Shown here: in pieces, positions 7,465 to 15,428 of the stretch
Layout of the letters: each line of letters begins with the position of its first letter
Numbering within the stretch: the stretch's first letter is position 1
Source of the DNA: JBFGWM01 sp041588495
GTDB taxonomy: Bacteria > Pseudomonadota > Gammaproteobacteria > Pseudomonadales > JBFGWM01
NCBI GenBank assembly: GCA_041588495.1
Contig: JBFGWM010000021.1
Span: 1 to 20,103 of the forward strand
Direction: 5' to 3'
Length of the DNA: 20,103 nt
Translations under genes and position numbers: made by a program
Notes under the pieces: model-generated
Told to the model about the DNA's origin: nothing
Seen by the model: the letters and a program-made list of their open reading frames with translations, nothing else
Database searches by the model: none

Positions 7465-8285
7465 TCAACGTTCAACAATGGGAATCCGACAAATCGATGA
7501 CCCCGGTCATCGCCAACAGCCTCGAGACTGACGCGTGCCCGCACTGCACGCCACGCGAACCGCTCCGGTTTGGCTTCTCGATGGCATTCCAGCCCATCGT
7601 GGACATGCGCGATTTCACCGTGTTCGCCCACGAGGCCCTGGTGCGGGGCACTGCCGGCGAAGGCGCGGGCAGCGTGCTTTCCCAGGTCGACGAGGACAAC
7701 CGCTACCGCTTTGACCAGGCCTGCCGCCGCAAGGCGATCGGCCTTGCCGCGTCAATCGGCATGCAATCGTCCCTGAGCATCAATTTCCTGCCCAACGCGG
7801 TGTACGAACCGGCCAACTGCCTGCGCGCAACCCTGCAGGCGGCCCGCAAGCACCAGTTCCCGGTGAACCGCATCATTTTCGAGATCACCGAGAACGAGCG
7901 GGTCATCGACCACGATCACCTGATCAACATCATCAGCGAATACCGGCGCCAGGGTTTCCGCACCGCGATCGATGACTTCGGCGCGGGCTACTCGGGGCTG
8001 AACCTGCTGGCCGATTTCCAGCCTGACCTGGTGAAACTGGACATGGCGCTGGTGCGGGACATTCACAGGAACGCCAAGCGCCAGACCATTCTGACCAGCA
8101 TCGTCGCCATGTGCGAACAGCTGGACATCGAGGTGATCGCCGAGGGCATCGAGAACGAGGACGAACTGGCCTGCATCGAGGACCACGGCATCCACCTGGT
8201 CCAGGGCTTCCTGCTGGCGCGTCCCGGCTTCGAGAAACTGCCCGACTGGACCGTTCCGTTCGGAGCGCGGGTGGCGGCCTCCTGA
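7461..8285 (+). CDS. EAL-domain cyclic-di-GMP phosphodiesterase
   Basis: The 274-residue protein is almost entirely one EAL domain, which hydrolyses cyclic di-GMP to pGpG. The catalytic set appears complete: Glu58 in HEALVRG, Asn108 in INFLPN, Glu141 in FEITEN, Asp171-Asp172 in AIDDFGAGYSGLN, Lys192 in LVKLD, Glu228 in AEGIEN and Gln248 in VQGFLLARP. The short N-terminus lacks any BLUF or PAS sensor but has a CPHC motif (26-29). ATG 7461 overlaps the stop of the MerR-type gene (ATGA), with an excellent GGAGGAAG ribosome site. In E. coli, the BLUF-EAL protein BluF binds the MerR-type repressor BluR; this pair has the same gene pairing without the light-sensing domain, so a trigger-protein role besides, or instead of, catalysis is plausible. 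An intergenic terminator follows. Confidence 0.9.
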   Translation: MINVQQWESDKSMTPVIANSLETDACPHCTPREPLRFGFSMAFQPIVDMRDFTVFAHEALVRGTAGEGAGSVLSQVDEDNRYRFDQACRRKAIGLAASIGMQSSLSINFLPNAVYEPANCLRATLQAARKHQFPVNRIIFEITENERVIDHDHLINIISEYRRQGFRTAIDDFGAGYSGLNLLADFQPDLVKLDMALVRDIHRNAKRQTILTSIVAMCEQLDIEVIAEGIENEDELACIEDHGIHLVQGFLLARPGFEKLPDWTVPFGARVAAS

Positions 8286-8305
8286 ATATCGGGGGCGGAA
8301 AAAGA

Positions 8306-8330
8306 AAAACCCCGCACGGGGCGGGGTTTT
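8306..8330. terminator. Bidirectional intrinsic terminator between the EAL gene and groEL
   Basis: The perfect inverted repeat AAAACCCCGC / GCGGGGTTTT has a 5-base loop. The A-rich stretch 8301-8309 gives a long U-run on the minus strand, so it should stop groEL transcription efficiently. On the plus strand the four T residues give a weaker stop for the EAL operon. Confidence 0.85.
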
Positions 8331-8355
8331 CCAGGGTGTTGCCGAGTGGAGCGGA

Positions 8356-9990
8356 TCAGTAATCCATGCCACCCATGCCACCGCCGGGCATCGCGGGCAT
8401 CGCCGGCTTGTCTTCCGGGATTTCCGTGATCAGGGCCTCGGTGGTGATCATCAGCGCAGCAACCGAGGCGGCTGCCTGCAGCGCGGTACGCGTGACCTTG
8501 GTGGGATCCAGGATACCCAGCTCGATCATGTCGCCGTACTCGCCGGTCTGCGCGTTGTAGCCGAAGTTGCCTTCGCCCGACTTGATCTTGTCGACCACGA
8601 CGGAAGGCTCGCCCCCGGCGTTTTCAACGATCTGGCGCAGCGGCGCTTCCATCGAGCGCAGGGCCAGCTTGATGCCGTGGGTCTGGTCTTCGTTGTCGCC
8701 GGTCAGTTCGCCGATACCCTGCAGGGCACGCACGAGGGCAACACCGCCGCCGGCAACCACGCCTTCTTCCACCGCCGCACGGGTCGCGTGCAGGGCGTCT
8801 TCGACGCGGGCCTTCTTCTCCTTCATTTCCACCTCGGTGGTGGCGCCGACCTTGATCACCGCAACACCGCCGGCCAGCTTGGCCACGCGTTCCTGCAGCT
8901 TTTCACGGTCGTAGTCGGAGGAGGTGTCTTCGATCTGTGCACGGATCTGCTTGACGCGCGCCTCGATGTCCTTCGGATTGCCAGCGCCATCGATGATGGT
9001 GGTGTTTTCCTTGGACAGTTGCACGCGCTTGGCGGAACCGAGGTCTTCCAGCTTGGCCCCTTCCAGGGTCAGGCCAACTTCCTCGGAGATCACCGTGCCG
9101 CCGGTCAGGATCGCGATGTCCTGCAGCATGGCCTTGCGGCGATCGCCGAAGCCCGGTGCCTTGGCGGCGGCGCACTTGATGATGCCACGCATGTTGTTGA
9201 CCACCAGGGTGGCCAGGGCCTCGCCCTCGACGTCCTCGGCGATCACCAGCAACGGACGACCGGCCTTGGCCACGCCTTCCAGCAGCGGCAGCATGTCGCG
9301 GATGTTGGAGATCTTCTTGTCAACGAGGAGGATGAACGGGTTTTCGAGTTCCGCGCTCATGCTGTCCTGGTTGTTGATGAAGTACGGAGACAGGTAACCG
9401 CGGTCGAACTGCATGCCTTCAACGACGTCCAGTTCGTTCTCCAGCCCACTGCCTTCCTCGACGGTGATGACGCCTTCCTTGCCAACCTTTTCCATCGCTT
9501 CAGCGATGATGTCACCGATGGCGGTGTCGCTGTTGGCGGAGATGGTGCCGACCTGGGCAATCGCCTTGCTGTCCTCGCAGGGGGTGGATGCGGCCTGCAG
9601 GCGCTCGACGGCGGCAGTCACGGCCTTGTCGATGCCGCGCTTGAGGTCCATCGGGTTCATGCCGGCGGCAACCGCCTTGATCCCTTCGTTGACGATCGAC
9701 TGTGCCAGTACGGTCGCGGTGGTGGTGCCGTCACCCGCCTCGTCAGAGGTGTGGGACGCCACTTCCTTGACCATCTGCGCGCCCATGTTGGCGAACTTGT
9801 CCTTCAGCTCGATTTCCTTCGCCACGGACACGCCGTCCTTGGTGACGGTCGGAGAGCCGAACGACTTGTCGAGCACCACGTTGCGACCCTTGGGTCCCAG
9901 CGTCACCTTCACCGCGTCGGCGAGGATGTTGACGCCTTCCAGAAGATCCTTGCGGGCGTCTTCGGAAAATTTGATATCTTTAGCGGCCAT
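8356..9990 (-). CDS. groL: 60 kDa chaperonin GroEL
   Basis: The 544-residue subunit of the cytosolic chaperonin folds client proteins in an ATP-driven double ring with GroES. It starts MAAKDIKFSEDARKDLLEGV, carries the ATP-binding segments TLGPKGRNVVLD and EAGDGTTTATVLAQ, the intermediate-domain region with KVGATTEVEMKEKK, and ends in the usual glycine-methionine tail (MPGGGMGGMDY). Length and all landmarks are normal. It follows groES by 50 bases on the same strand with a GGAAGGA ribosome site, and is followed by a strong terminator. Regulation is expected from the groES promoter and the HrcA operator. Confidence 0.99.
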   Translation of the reverse strand: MAAKDIKFSEDARKDLLEGVNILADAVKVTLGPKGRNVVLDKSFGSPTVTKDGVSVAKEIELKDKFANMGAQMVKEVASHTSDEAGDGTTTATVLAQSIVNEGIKAVAAGMNPMDLKRGIDKAVTAAVERLQAASTPCEDSKAIAQVGTISANSDTAIGDIIAEAMEKVGKEGVITVEEGSGLENELDVVEGMQFDRGYLSPYFINNQDSMSAELENPFILLVDKKISNIRDMLPLLEGVAKAGRPLLVIAEDVEGEALATLVVNNMRGIIKCAAAKAPGFGDRRKAMLQDIAILTGGTVISEEVGLTLEGAKLEDLGSAKRVQLSKENTTIIDGAGNPKDIEARVKQIRAQIEDTSSDYDREKLQERVAKLAGGVAVIKVGATTEVEMKEKKARVEDALHATRAAVEEGVVAGGGVALVRALQGIGELTGDNEDQTHGIKLALRSMEAPLRQIVENAGGEPSVVVDKIKSGEGNFGYNAQTGEYGDMIELGILDPTKVTRTALQAAASVAALMITTEALITEIPEDKPAMPAMPGGGMGGMDY

Positions 9991-10040
9991 CGCTTGATTC
10001 CTTCCCAGTTAACTCAAAAATTCTGTTACCGATCCCGTGC

Positions 10041-10331
10041 TCAGCCTTCGAGCACGCCGAAGATTTCGCTTTCGTTCATGATCAGCAATTCGTCGCCGTC
10101 GAGCTTGACGGTGCTTCCGGAGTACTGACCAAACAGGATGCGGTCGCCCTCCTTGATGCCGAGCGGGCGGATTTCGCCGTTTTCCAGCAGCTTTCCGGGT
10201 CCCACGGCAACGACTTCCCCCTGCGACGGCTTCTCGGAAGCCGAATCGGGGAGCACGATGCCGCCAGCCGTTTTGGTTTCGTTCTCCAGGCGACGAACGA
10301 CAACACGATCGTATAACGGACGGATATTCAT
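10041..10331 (-). CDS. groS: 10 kDa co-chaperonin GroES
   Basis: This 96-residue GroES caps the GroEL ring. The hallmark start MNIRPLYDRVVVRRLENE, the mobile loop ENETKTAGGIVLPDSA (GGIVL being the GroEL-contact segment) and the C-terminal LDGDELLIMNESEIFGVLE are all present. ATG 10331 is preceded by GGAGAGAGGA and was preferred over an upstream start inside the leader. It is the first gene of the groES-groEL operon, with a leader of about 110 bases beginning in the CIRCE element. Confidence 0.99.
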   Translation of the reverse strand: MNIRPLYDRVVVRRLENETKTAGGIVLPDSASEKPSQGEVVAVGPGKLLENGEIRPLGIKEGDRILFGQYSGSTVKLDGDELLIMNESEIFGVLEG

Positions 10332-10420
10332 GGATTCCTCTCTCCACAGATCAATAACGGTTCCGGGATTTGCCCCGGCGATTCTTCCCAACGCGGGTGC
10401 CGCAGCACCTGCCAATCGGA

Positions 10421-10447
10421 TTAGCACTCTCGGTTGGAGAGTGCTAA
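10421..10447 (-). promoter_or_regulatory. CIRCE element (HrcA operator) of groESL
   Basis: TTAGCACTC, 9 bases, GAGTGCTAA: a perfect match to the CIRCE inverted repeat bound by the heat-shock repressor HrcA. It covers the predicted transcription start just downstream of the -10 box, so bound HrcA would block initiation. An hrcA gene is expected elsewhere in the genome; none is in this window. Confidence 0.97.
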
Positions 10448-10474
10448 TGATAATCTGCTGAGATGCCCCGTCAA
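10447..10474 (-). promoter_or_regulatory. Sigma-70 type promoter of groES-groEL
   Basis: On the minus strand TTGACG (10469-10474) and TATCAT (10447-10452) are 16 bp apart. The predicted start falls inside CIRCE. This looks like a housekeeping promoter under HrcA repression; I did not see a clear sigma-32 promoter. Confidence 0.7.
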
Positions 10475-10664
10475 CCTGAAAATGACGACTGACCGGTTGC
10501 TGTTGAGCTTGGGACCCGGTTCTGGCGACCGATTGACGAGGAATCCGGACAGATCACCTCATGGCGAGAGATGGGGACTGCGGGGCCGATTTCAAGGCTG
10601 GCCGGGAAATTTTTTGGGCAGCCCTGCCTGGCACGCCTAACCCACTCATTGAAAAGCGGTTTTT

Positions 10665-11165
10665 TCAGTCGTCCTCGCGGGTGTATTCACCCTCGATGAC
10701 GTCCGGGCGGCGGTCTCCCGCTGGCGGCGCCGGTCGCGGACCGGGCGGCGGACCGGATCGTGGGCCCGGTGGGGGGCCGCCCATGCCGCCGTCGACGCGG
10801 ATATCGTAGCGCAGGATGTCGGCCTGGCGCAGCCAGCCCTGGGAAATCCGCCGCCGGAAACCCGGCAGGAGCAGGCACACACCAACAAAATCGGTGGCCA
10901 GCCCGGGGATCACCAGCAGCAGTCCCGCGATCGAGCTCAACAGGTCGCCGAGTATGTCCCCGGCCGGGTCGGCGCCCTCGCGCAGGCGCTCGTTGGCCTG
11001 CGCCAGGCTGGCAAGGCCATGGCGCTGCACGATGGAGAGGCCGATGACTGCTGACCCCAGCACCTCGGCCAGGGTCCACATGAAGCCGAAGCGCCCCGCG
11101 AACGCCATCAGCAGGGCGATCTCGATGAAGGGCATCAGCAGGAACAGGAAACCGAGGCTGCGCAT
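10665..11165 (-). CDS. fxsA: FxsA-family membrane protein
   Basis: This 166-residue inner-membrane protein has the FxsA start MRSLGFLFLLMPFIEIALLM, with further hydrophobic segments around FGFMWTLAEVLGSAVIGLSI and SSIAGLLLVIPGLATDFVGV. The family conservation RxLFLLxPFIEI and LxLLPGFxR is visible (LLLPGFRRRI). The C-terminal tail is rich in proline and glycine (PPPGPRSGPPPGPRPAPP). FxsA was named for suppressing F-plasmid exclusion of phage T7; its normal role is not firmly known. It lies upstream of groES on the same strand, as in E. coli. The ATG at 11165 has no good ribosome site directly before it. The 217 bases between fxsA and CIRCE hold no gene that I can support. Confidence 0.95.
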   Translation of the reverse strand: MRSLGFLFLLMPFIEIALLMAFAGRFGFMWTLAEVLGSAVIGLSIVQRHGLASLAQANERLREGADPAGDILGDLLSSIAGLLLVIPGLATDFVGVCLLLPGFRRRISQGWLRQADILRYDIRVDGGMGGPPPGPRSGPPPGPRPAPPAGDRRPDVIEGEYTREDD

Positions 11166-11228
11166 GGGGAAGTCCGCGGCGGACGGGAAGTGGAGTCCCT
11201 TCCAAGTTAGCGTTTCGGCGACCGAATG

Positions 11229-11948
11229 TCAGTCGCCACCGGGACCCCTGCGGGCCAGTGCCACCAGTTGAGCGCGCACCGCGCCCGGATGGGTCGCCGG
11301 TTCGGAATAGCGGATGCGCACGATTTTCTCGCCCACCCGCAGGTGCACGCCCAGGTCGTCGACCCCGGCCATGCACGGCTCGTGGTCGGCGGTATCCGCG
11401 CCCACCAGTGCGCAGTAGCGGCGCATGGCATCCACATGGTCTTCGTTCATGTGGGTGACAATCCCGTCCTCGACCTCGCGACTGAACGGGCTCGGCCGGA
11501 CCATGGCGGCGTCGCCGACCCAGTGAATCCTGCCGAACCCGCCGATGTAACGCACCTTCACCGGGCGGATGCGGAAGAAATCGAAATCCAGCTCGGTGGC
11601 ATAGGTCACGCCCTCGGGAAAATACCGGCAATAGCGACTTGCGGTGTCCTCGTCATCCCTCGCCACCGCCTCGATGTCGCCGATCCAGGTCAGGCGCCCG
11701 CCCGCCTGCACACTTTCCGCGCCGCTTTCGAGAACCGTCAGGCAGCAGCGCGGGTCGGCGGCGAGGTTCTTCGTGTGCTGGGCGAGACGGCTGATCAGGA
11801 TCACCGGCAAGCCGCCCCGGTCCAGGCAGTAGGGCACCACCGAGCCGAACGGATAGCCGCCGATATCCTCGGAGATCGTGCCCAGCACGCCGTGGGATTC
11901 GTCCAGCAGCAGTTGGCGCGCCTCGGCCGCCACGTCACGTTCGCTCAT
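11229..11948 (-). CDS. hugZ: HugZ-like heme/flavin-binding split-barrel protein (PNPOx fold plus DUF2470)
   Basis: This 239-residue protein has an N-terminal pyridoxamine-phosphate-oxidase-type split barrel (about 1-150: SHGVLGTISEDIGGYPFGSV, VILISRLAQHTKNLAADPRC, ELDFDFFRIRPVKVRYIGGF) and a C-terminal DUF2470 domain (about 165-235: MNEDHVDAMRRYC). This pairing is that of HugZ/ChuZ-type heme-degrading proteins and of related FMN-binding proteins. Without a visible heme-transport neighbour, heme oxygenase activity is only a family-based guess. ATG 11948 was chosen over an upstream start at 12011 because GGAAGGA lies immediately before it and the conserved domain starts there. A GGCGCC-TGTCC-GGCGCC hairpin lies in its leader. 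Confidence 0.85.
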   Translation of the reverse strand: MSERDVAAEARQLLLDESHGVLGTISEDIGGYPFGSVVPYCLDRGGLPVILISRLAQHTKNLAADPRCCLTVLESGAESVQAGGRLTWIGDIEAVARDDEDTASRYCRYFPEGVTYATELDFDFFRIRPVKVRYIGGFGRIHWVGDAAMVRPSPFSREVEDGIVTHMNEDHVDAMRRYCALVGADTADHEPCMAGVDDLGVHLRVGEKIVRIRYSEPATHPGAVRAQLVALARRGPGGD

Positions 11949-11991
11949 TGAAATCCTTCCCGATGACCCGGGCGCCTGTCCGGCGCCATCA

Positions 11992-12021
11992 CTGACGACC
12001 GTGCCGCCCAACCCCCATAAT
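11992..12021 (+). promoter_or_regulatory. Possible promoter of the alkyltransferase-like gene
   Basis: CTGACG (11992-11997) and CATAAT (12016-12021) are 18 bp apart on the plus strand and would start transcription about 25 bases before the gene. The -35 match is moderate. Confidence 0.4.
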
Positions 12022-12052
12022 ACAGGCCCCGTGTCCGCCCCAAAGCGTACCC

Positions 12053-12370
12053 ATGTCCATCAATCCCGAATTCTCCCAGGCCGTCTGGAATATCGTCGGC
12101 AGCATCCCGCGGGGTCACGTCGCCAGTTACGGCCAGGTCGCGGCTCTCGCCGGACACCCGCGTCGCGCCAGGCTTGTCGGTCGCGTCCTGGCCGGCCTGC
12201 CGGAGGACACCCGGCTGCCCTGGCACCGGGTCCTGCGCGCCGACGGCAGGATCGCGTTCCCGCCCGGCGAACCTGCCCACCGCGAACAATGCGCACGTCT
12301 GCGCGAGGAAGGCGTCACCGTGACGGGCGGGCAGGTGGACCTGCGGCGCCATCAGTGGCGCCCTGGCTGA
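12053..12370 (+). CDS. atl: Alkyltransferase-like protein (ATL), DNA alkylation damage recognition
   Basis: The 105-residue protein matches the C-terminal DNA-binding domain of O6-alkylguanine-DNA alkyltransferases, including GHVASYGQVAALAG and RLVGRVLA. The methyl-acceptor cysteine of the PCHR motif is replaced by tryptophan (LPWHRVLRADG), the hallmark of ATL proteins, which bind and flip O6-alkylguanine and hand the lesion to nucleotide excision repair instead of repairing it. Length is typical of ATL. It is divergent from hugZ, and its last 19 bases overlap the 3' end of the convergent ampG gene. Confidence 0.93.
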   Translation: MSINPEFSQAVWNIVGSIPRGHVASYGQVAALAGHPRRARLVGRVLAGLPEDTRLPWHRVLRADGRIAFPPGEPAHREQCARLREEGVTVTGGQVDLRRHQWRPG

Positions 12371-13740
12371 GGGGCCTCGATCTCGTCAGTTTCAGGCACC
12401 GCGGCCCCACCCCGCCGCCACAGGAACATCACCAGCAGGATCGCCGGGATACCGACGCACGCGGCATAGACAAAAAACGAGACGTAGCCGTAGGCATCGA
12501 CCACCACCCCGGAGTACCCGCCGATGAACTTTCCGGGCAGGGTCATCAACGAACTGAACAGCGCGTACTGGGTCGCCGTGTACGCGGTGTTGGTCAGGCT
12601 CGAGAGGTAAGCGATGAACACCGCATTGGCGATACCCCCGCTCAGGTTGTCGGCGCTGATCACCACCGCCAGCATGGTCAGGTCCGGCCCGATCCCGGCC
12701 AGCAGGGCGAACAGCAGGTTGGTCCCGGCCACCAGCACACCCCCGGCGAGCAGCGGCCCCATGATGCCGTAGCGCATGACCAGGATGCCACCGAGGAACG
12801 ACCCGATAATCGACATGAAAAATCCGAAGATCTTGCTGACGCTGGCGATCTCCGCCTTGCTGAAGCCGATGTCGAGATAAAACGGGTTGGCCATCACGCC
12901 CATGGTGATGTCGCTGATCCGGTACATGCCGATCAGCAACAGGATCCACAGGGCCAGCCAGCCGTTGCGACTGAAAAAGTCGACGAAGGGACACACCACG
13001 GCGTCAATGAACCAGGCGCCGAGCCGCCGCTGCCACTGCGGAAGATGCGCATTTCGCAACAGGAAGCGTTCCACCCGGGCTTCCAGCTCGCCCGCCCGGC
13101 CATTGGCGGAATGGTCCGGCTCACGGATCAGCAGCACGGTCCCGATACCCACCCCCATCAGGGCGGCCATTGCGGTGTACGCCGCGGGCCAGGACATGAA
13201 CTCGGCGATGTACAGCGCACCCGCGCCGGCAACCAGGAGCGCGACCCGGTAACCGAAAATGTAGGTCGCCGACATGGCGCCCTGCACCTCTTTCTCCGCC
13301 GATTCGATGCGGAAGGCATCGATGGCGATGTCCTGGGTCGCCGAGGAAAACGCCACCAGCACCGCGGCCAGTGCGAACACGGTGAGATCGCCGCGCGGGT
13401 CCAGACCGGCCATGATCAGCAGGCCACCTGCAATACCGCACTGGGCCACCAGCATCCAGCTGCGCCGCTTGCCGAGGGCACGGGTCAGCAGCGGCAACGG
13501 CAGGCGGTCGATGACCGGCGCCCAGAACACTTTGATCGAGTAGGTGATGCCCACCCAGCTGAAGAAGCCGATCGCGGTACGCGAGACCTCGGCCTCGCGG
13601 AGCCACGCCGACAGGGTGGAAAACACCAGCAGGAATGGCAGTCCGGCGGAGAAGCCCAGGAAGAACAGGGTCAGCACCCGCGGCTGCAGGTAGACCTCGG
13701 CCGCCTCGCGCCAAGAACGGGCGGTCGCCGCCCCGCTCAA
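12352..13740 (-). CDS. ampG: AmpG-family muropeptide permease (MFS)
   Basis: This 462-residue inner-membrane transporter of the major facilitator superfamily imports anhydro-muropeptides for peptidoglycan recycling. AmpG signatures are clear: VYLQPRVLTLFFLGFSAGLP, the loop FWAPVIDRLPLPLL, GKRRSWML, FSSATQDIAIDAFRIE and ADNLSGGIANAVFIAYLSSL. About 12-14 hydrophobic segments are visible. The only start that keeps the whole conserved N-terminus is TTG 13740, ten codons after the in-frame yajQ stop; no ATG fits. It is 30 bases downstream of yajQ on the same strand, probably co-transcribed, and overlaps the end of the convergent ATL gene. Confidence 0.93.
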   Translation of the reverse strand: MSGAATARSWREAAEVYLQPRVLTLFFLGFSAGLPFLLVFSTLSAWLREAEVSRTAIGFFSWVGITYSIKVFWAPVIDRLPLPLLTRALGKRRSWMLVAQCGIAGGLLIMAGLDPRGDLTVFALAAVLVAFSSATQDIAIDAFRIESAEKEVQGAMSATYIFGYRVALLVAGAGALYIAEFMSWPAAYTAMAALMGVGIGTVLLIREPDHSANGRAGELEARVERFLLRNAHLPQWQRRLGAWFIDAVVCPFVDFFSRNGWLALWILLLIGMYRISDITMGVMANPFYLDIGFSKAEIASVSKIFGFFMSIIGSFLGGILVMRYGIMGPLLAGGVLVAGTNLLFALLAGIGPDLTMLAVVISADNLSGGIANAVFIAYLSSLTNTAYTATQYALFSSLMTLPGKFIGGYSGVVVDAYGYVSFFVYAACVGIPAILLVMFLWRRGGAAVPETDEIEAPQPGRH

Positions 13741-13770
13741 CGGCCGGGGCCCCGCCGGATTTGCCGCACC

Positions 13771-14259
13771 CTAGTCGCGGAAGTTGGTGTATTGCAGGGG
13801 CAGGCCGAGGTCTGCGCCCTTGAGCAGGGTGATGACTTCCTGCAGGTCGTCCCGCTTCTTGCCCGTGATGCGCACCTGGTCGCCCTGGATGGCGGCCTGC
13901 ACTTTCTTCTTGGTTTCCTTGACCATCTTGACGATCTTGCGCGCCAGCTCGGTATCCACTCCTTCGCGGAGGGTCACCTTCTGGCGCACGGTCTGGCCGG
14001 AGGCTTCCGGATCGGCAACCTCGAGGCAGCCGACGTCGATGCCGCGCTTCACCAGCTTCTGGCGCAGCATGTCGAGCATCTGCCCGAGCTGGATATCGGC
14101 CTCGGCCACGAGGACCAGCTCGTTTTCCTTTTCGTTGTGCTCGAACGACGCATTGACGCCCTTGAAATCGAACCGGTTGCCGATTTCGCGGCGCGCCTGG
14201 TCCACGGCGTTCGCCACTTCGTGGTGATCGAGTTCGGAAACGACGTCGAATGAGGGCAT
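13771..14259 (-). CDS. yajQ: YajQ family nucleotide-binding protein
   Basis: This 162-residue protein of the UPF0234/YajQ family has the hallmark start MPSFDVVSELDHHEVANAVD, then NRFDFKGVNASFE, and ends with LGLPLQYTNFRD. Family members bind nucleotides or RNA, and the Xanthomonas homologue binds cyclic di-GMP and acts on transcription. That is notable here because EAL and GGDEF-type proteins are encoded nearby, but no direct link is shown. ATG 14259 has a GGGAG ribosome site about 9 bases upstream. ampG follows closely. Confidence 0.97.
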   Translation of the reverse strand: MPSFDVVSELDHHEVANAVDQARREIGNRFDFKGVNASFEHNEKENELVLVAEADIQLGQMLDMLRQKLVKRGIDVGCLEVADPEASGQTVRQKVTLREGVDTELARKIVKMVKETKKKVQAAIQGDQVRITGKKRDDLQEVITLLKGADLGLPLQYTNFRD

Positions 14260-14415
14260 GCTCGCTGACTCCCGCTGTTTGCGCCGCCGGCGCGACGAAG
14301 GGATCCTGTGGCGGATGCGCCGGACCCCGATTAAGCTGATGGCATATGTTACTGATTCCGGGCCCGTTGCCCAAGCCGGCAAGCAGCCGCCCGTCCCGCG
14401 TGGAACCGACCCGAC

Positions 14416-15393
14416 ATGCCTGACCACAATATGCCGATACTCGTGGTCGATGATGCACGGTTCTCCGGAACCTACATCACCCGTACGCTGGAGAGCGCCG
14501 GCTACCGGAACGTACTCAGCACGCGCAGCGCGGCCGAGGCCCTGACCATGATGGAACAGCGCCCGGTGAGCGTGCTCCTGGCCGACTGGCTGATGCCGGA
14601 AATGGACGGGCTGGAACTCTGCGACAGGGTCCGCGCCCTGGACGAGGCCGCCCGCCATTTCACCTACATCGTGCTCTTTACAGGCAAGGACACCCCGGAG
14701 GCCATGGCCGAGGCCTTCGACCGCGGGATCGATGACTTCATCAACAAGAACCACGTGCGCACCGAGCTCCTGCCGCGGATATTCGCCGCCGAGCGCATGG
14801 CCAGGCGGCAAAACGAACTGCTCCGCCTCAATGCCGAGCTTTCCGACCGCCACCGGGACATCGAGGCTCGCAACATCATCGATGACGATACCGGCATCGG
14901 CAACCGTCGCTACGCGGAAATGCGCCTCGGCGACACCCTTCGCCAGGCCGAGGGCCGCGGCGGGCAGGCCTGCTTCATGCTGATGGGCATCCGCAATTAC
15001 AAGGAGATCCGCCAGCGTTGCGGCGAGAACATCACCCGCGAGGTGGTGGTCGAGATCGCCCGGCGCCTGGCCCACCTGGTGCGCCCCCTGGACATCCTCG
15101 CCCGCGTCACGGAGGACCATTTCGCGGTGGTCGCCTACATGGAGAAATCCGGGCGCGACAGCGCCACCAGCCTGCGCCGTGTCCACGATGCGATGAACCA
15201 CAAGGAATTCAAGACCGGCGCCGGCTTTGTCGACGTCAACGCGGGCAGTTTCATGGTGATCGTCGACCAGAAGAATGCCCGGGTCACACCGGAACAGATC
15301 ATGGACTTCGCCGCGACCCGCCTGGAAAGCTCCTACCGCAGCGGGCGCCTCGAGATCGAGAACTGGAGCGGGTTGACCGGGGACGGGGAATGA
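14416..15393 (+). CDS. Response regulator: receiver domain fused to a degenerate GGDEF domain
   Basis: Residues about 7-125 of this 325-residue protein form a receiver domain with the acidic pair Asp12-Asp13, the phosphoacceptor Asp57 (LLADWLMPEMDG), Thr89 and Lys111. A charged helical linker (about 123-152) leads to a GGDEF-type domain starting at DDDTGIGNRRYAEMRL. The catalytic GGDEF stretch is replaced by TEDHF (232-236 in RVTEDHFAVVAYM), so diguanylate cyclase activity is very unlikely; an allosteric or protein-interaction role fits better. No histidine kinase gene is in the window. The gene is divergent from yajQ and is followed by the ykvA-type gene 64 bases later on the same strand. 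The ribosome site before ATG 14416 is weak (GGAA). Confidence 0.85.
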   Translation: MPDHNMPILVVDDARFSGTYITRTLESAGYRNVLSTRSAAEALTMMEQRPVSVLLADWLMPEMDGLELCDRVRALDEAARHFTYIVLFTGKDTPEAMAEAFDRGIDDFINKNHVRTELLPRIFAAERMARRQNELLRLNAELSDRHRDIEARNIIDDDTGIGNRRYAEMRLGDTLRQAEGRGGQACFMLMGIRNYKEIRQRCGENITREVVVEIARRLAHLVRPLDILARVTEDHFAVVAYMEKSGRDSATSLRRVHDAMNHKEFKTGAGFVDVNAGSFMVIVDQKNARVTPEQIMDFAATRLESSYRSGRLEIENWSGLTGDGE

Positions 15394-15428
15394 CGGGACG
15401 GATGCGACAACGGGAGGGAAGCCCCGCC

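Noticed and set aside
10446..10455. Fur-box-like stretch AATGATAATC beside the groES promoter
   Set aside because: It is only half of a Fur box, coincides with the -10 box and CIRCE flank, and nothing links groESL to iron.
10661..10680. TGAAAA/TTTTCA inverted repeat at the end of fxsA as a terminator
   Set aside because: The stem is short and made almost only of A-T pairs, with no U-run after it on the minus strand.
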